Made by a program: the position numbers and the translations under genes. Shown here piece by piece: positions 62,117 through 64,000 of a stretch of DNA of 64,000 nt (the stretch's first letter is position 1; each line of letters begins with the position of its first letter). This DNA comes from Dechloromonas denitrificans. Lineage in GTDB: Bacteria > Pseudomonadota > Gammaproteobacteria > Burkholderiales > Rhodocyclaceae. The stretch covers positions 682,001-746,000 of the forward strand of contig NZ_CP075185.1 of assembly GCF_020510685.1 (NCBI RefSeq), written 5' to 3'. Under the pieces are notes generated by a model that saw only the letters and a list, made by a program, of their open reading frames with translations, did not search any database and was not told the origin of the DNA.

Positions 62117-62334
62117 ATTTGCCTCTTCTGTTTCGTAAGTGATTTAGCAAGTTGGGGTGGCGCCAACAGGCGCACCTTGTGCAATAGGTCGAACAAGGCA
62201 TCAAGGTCTTCAGTCGTAAGCGCCGAATCATTCAAGTGGTCTGTTTGCGCATTTCCTGCTGTTGCTGACGCAGGGGACTGCTCTTGGCTTGATCGAGTAT
62301 TGGTTCGTGCTCCGCTTCTCAGCGGTAAACAAAA
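62117..62334. other. spacer between porin and proB terminators
   Basis: With the flanking terminators this is a gene-free gap of about 310 bases. No frame has a normal start with an SD. A minus-strand frame (62086-62235, TTG start) is open and looks mildly protein-like, but it runs through the porin terminator and is not called. Confidence 0.5.
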
Positions 62335-62354
62335 AACCGGGGCTCGCCCCGGTT
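62335..62354. terminator. bidirectional terminator between porin region and proB
   Basis: AACCGGGG (62335-62342), loop CTCG and CCCCGGTT (62347-62354) are flanked by six As on the left and seven Ts on the right, so it can end transcripts from both strands. It mainly serves proB, which ends at 62376 on the minus strand. Confidence 0.88.
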
Positions 62355-62375
62355 TTTTTGTTTGATGATTTAGGG

Positions 62376-63497
62376 TTAGCTGAAGAGGATCAGGTTGTCG
62401 CGGTGGATCATTTCGGGTTCGTCGACGTAGCCCAGAATCGATTCAATCTCTGGTGTCGAGTGCCGGGCGATCAGGCGGGCTTCGCCGCTCCCATAGTTGC
62501 TCAGGCCACGGGCGACTTCGCGACCTTCCTGGGTGACGCAGGCAACGGCTGCGCCGCGCTCGAATTCGCCTTCGGTGCTTAAGACGCCAATCGGCAGCAG
62601 GCTTTTACCGGATTTCAGGGCGTTGATCGCGCCGTCGTCGAGAATCAAGCGCCCGGCAAGTTGCAGGTGGTCGGCCAGCCATTGTTTGCGTGCGGCAAGT
62701 GCCTGGGTTTGCGAGACGAGCAGCGTGCCGACCGATTCTCCGTTGGCTAGCCGAATGATCGGGTCTGTCTCGTGACCGCTGGCAATGACCGTGTGTGCCC
62801 CACTGCGGGCGGCGCGTTTGGCGGCGATCACTTTGGTGATCATGCCGCCCTTGCCGATCGAGGTGCCGGCGCCGCCAGCCATGGCTTCCAGTGACTCGTC
62901 GCCGGCCGTGGCTTCGCGGATCAGCGTCGCATTAGGATCCTTGCGCGGGTCGGCGGTGTACAGGCCGATCTGGTCGGTCAGGATGATCAGGGCTTCGGCT
63001 TCGATCAGGTTGGCCACCAGGGCGCCCAATGTGTCGTTGTCGCCGAACTTGATTTCATCGGTGACGACGGTGTCGTTCTCGTTGATGATCGGTACCACAC
63101 CGAGTCGAAGTAGCGTGATCAGGGTCGAGCGGGCGTTGAGATAGCGCTTGCGGTCGGCCAGGTCGTCGTGGGTCAGGAGAATTTGCGCGGTCTGCAGGCC
63201 ATACTTGGCAAAGGCGCCTTCGTAGACCTGAACCAGTCCCATCTGGCCGACGGCAGCGGCGGCCTGCAATTCATGGACTGATTTCGGGCGTTTTTCCCAG
63301 CCGAGGCGCTGCATGCCGCAGGCGATGGCGCCGGACGAAACCAGCACGACCTCCTTCCCCTGCTGCTGGAGAACGCTGATTTGACGCGCCCAGTCGTCGA
63401 TTGCCGCGAGGTCGAGGCCGGCTCCGTTGTTGGTAACCAGCGCCGAGCCGACTTTGACGACGAGGCGTTTGGCTTTGGCGAGGCGGGTTTTGTTCAT
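62376..63497 (-). CDS. proB: glutamate 5-kinase
   Basis: The 373-residue enzyme phosphorylates glutamate in proline synthesis. The amino-acid-kinase domain shows [26 protein letters not shown] and GTGGM-like [10 protein letters not shown]-terminal PUA domain (about 275-365, [21 protein letters not shown]) makes it the long form. Its ATG overlaps the obgE stop (ATGA), the usual obgE-proB order. Confidence 0.95.
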   Translation of the reverse strand: MNKTRLAKAKRLVVKVGSALVTNNGAGLDLAAIDDWARQISVLQQQGKEVVLVSSGAIACGMQRLGWEKRPKSVHELQAAAAVGQMGLVQVYEGAFAKYGLQTAQILLTHDDLADRKRYLNARSTLITLLRLGVVPIINENDTVVTDEIKFGDNDTLGALVANLIEAEALIILTDQIGLYTADPRKDPNATLIREATAGDESLEAMAGGAGTSIGKGGMITKVIAAKRAARSGAHTVIASGHETDPIIRLANGESVGTLLVSQTQALAARKQWLADHLQLAGRLILDDGAINALKSGKSLLPIGVLSTEGEFERGAAVACVTQEGREVARGLSNYGSGEARLIARHSTPEIESILGYVDEPEMIHRDNLILFS

Positions 63498-64000
63498 GCG
63501 TCTTCGTTGCTGGCTGTTTCGGGTTCGTCGTCATCGACTTCCGGGCGAGCCATCTGTTCCAGGGCTTCCTGGATCGCATAGATCAGCGGCTTGGTGCCTT
63601 CGCCGCTGATGGCGGCAATCGGGAAGTAGGGGCCGTCGTACTTGGTGGCTTTCTTGTAGGCCTTGAGGAAGTTTTTCACCGCTGCTTCGCGGTCTTCCTC
63701 GGGAATCAGGTCGAGCTTGTTGAGGACCAGCCAGCGCGGCTTGTTGGCCAGTTCCGGGTCGTGCTTGATCAGTTCGCCGACGATCGCCTTGGCGTCGCGG
63801 ACCGGATCCGAATCCGGGTCGATCGGCGCAATGTCCACCAGGTGCAGCAGGATGCGCGTGCGTTGCAAGTGCTTCAGAAAGCGGATGCCGAGGCCGGCGC
63901 CATCCGCGGCGCCTTCGATCAGGCCCGGTACGTCGGCCATCACGAAACTCTTTTCGGAGTCCACGCGAACCACGCCGAGATTCGGGTGCAGCGTCGTGAA
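63494..64000 (-). CDS. obgE: ObgE/CgtA GTPase, C-terminal part
   Basis: The gene enters from beyond the right edge. The visible part begins [14 protein letters not shown] and includes switch [18 protein letters not shown], the NKLD motif (guanine specificity) in [11 protein letters not shown] and the G5-like AISGEG. An acidic tail ([14 protein letters not shown]) ends the protein, as in other Obg proteins. Obg GTPases act in large ribosomal subunit assembly and stress control. Confidence 0.94.
   Translation of the reverse strand, partial: FTTLHPNLGVVRVDSEKSFVMADVPGLIEGAADGAGLGIRFLKHLQRTRILLHLVDIAPIDPDSDPVRDAKAIVGELIKHDPELANKPRWLVLNKLDLIPEEDREAAVKNFLKAYKKATKYDGPYFPIAAISGEGTKPLIYAIQEALEQMARPEVDDDEPETASNEDA

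Noticed and set aside
62086..62235. 49-codon minus-strand frame from TTG in the porin-proB spacer
   Set aside because: Mildly protein-like (TTEDLDALFDLLHKV) but has no SD, uses TTG and runs through the porin terminator. Without homologues it cannot be supported.

Overview
The window looks like chromosome from a betaproteobacterium of the Rhodocyclales, probably Dechloromonas/Azonexus-like. This is inferred from gene order and protein style: high GC, a periplasmic nitrate reductase (napABC), a beta-type dcw cluster ending in ftsZ-lpxC, a betaproteobacterial trimeric-porin-type gene, and the rpe-gph-trpE arrangement. No tRNA, rRNA, CRISPR array, transposase or prophage was recognised.

Layout. 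1-1361: the end of a nap operon (napA tail, napB, napC). 1588-4207: HU protein, a low-complexity hypothetical protein, a UbiH-family monooxygenase and DsbC. 4522-21181: a nearly gapless division and cell-wall cluster, all on the plus strand: mraZ, rsmH, ftsL, ftsI, murE, murF, mraY, murD, ftsW, murG, murC, ddlB, ftsQ, ftsA, ftsZ. It has a strong promoter whose start overlaps 10-bp-phased MraZ-type boxes. The only real gap in its core, between ftsW and murG, holds a 125-bp insertion made partly of direct and inverted copies of the ftsW end. It encodes a 42-residue reading frame coupled to both neighbours. 21264-28922: lpxC, a small membrane protein, dciA (opposite strand), an M23 peptidase, secA, argJ and a PerM-type transporter. 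28878-29851: a methyltransferase and apaG (minus strand). 29892-32941: rpe, gph, a short Trp-rich leader peptide and trpE.

32942-58387 separates trpE from trpGDC (58388-60764) and is the accessory part of the window. It holds: an M14 carboxypeptidase-like/hydrolase pair; a minus-strand set of exported hydrolases and a cupin/carboxymuconolactone decarboxylase fusion, with an aldo/keto reductase and its divergent LysR regulator; a large OsmC-YcaO fusion; a decayed locus (broken drug-efflux gene plus back-to-back remnants of a dehydrogenase and a second LysR gene); a Gate-domain membrane protein; a complete acidic amino acid utilisation unit; and a minus-strand glycolipid-modification set (GT2, GT39, PAP2).

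The acidic amino acid unit (45827-55118) reads as one system. A periplasmic asparaginase makes Asp/Glu from Asn/Gln, the GltIJKL ABC transporter imports them, aspartase splits aspartate to fumarate and ammonia, and a DctB-like kinase with a sigma54 activator follows. Upstream of gltI there is a well-matched -24/-12 promoter, two palindromes 32 bp apart and an IHF-like site between them. The window ends with trpGDC, a major porin, proB and the end of obgE.

Two items stand out as possibly undescribed: the Trp leader peptide that starts on the gph stop codon, and the small coupled reading frame born from the ftsW-murG junction duplication.
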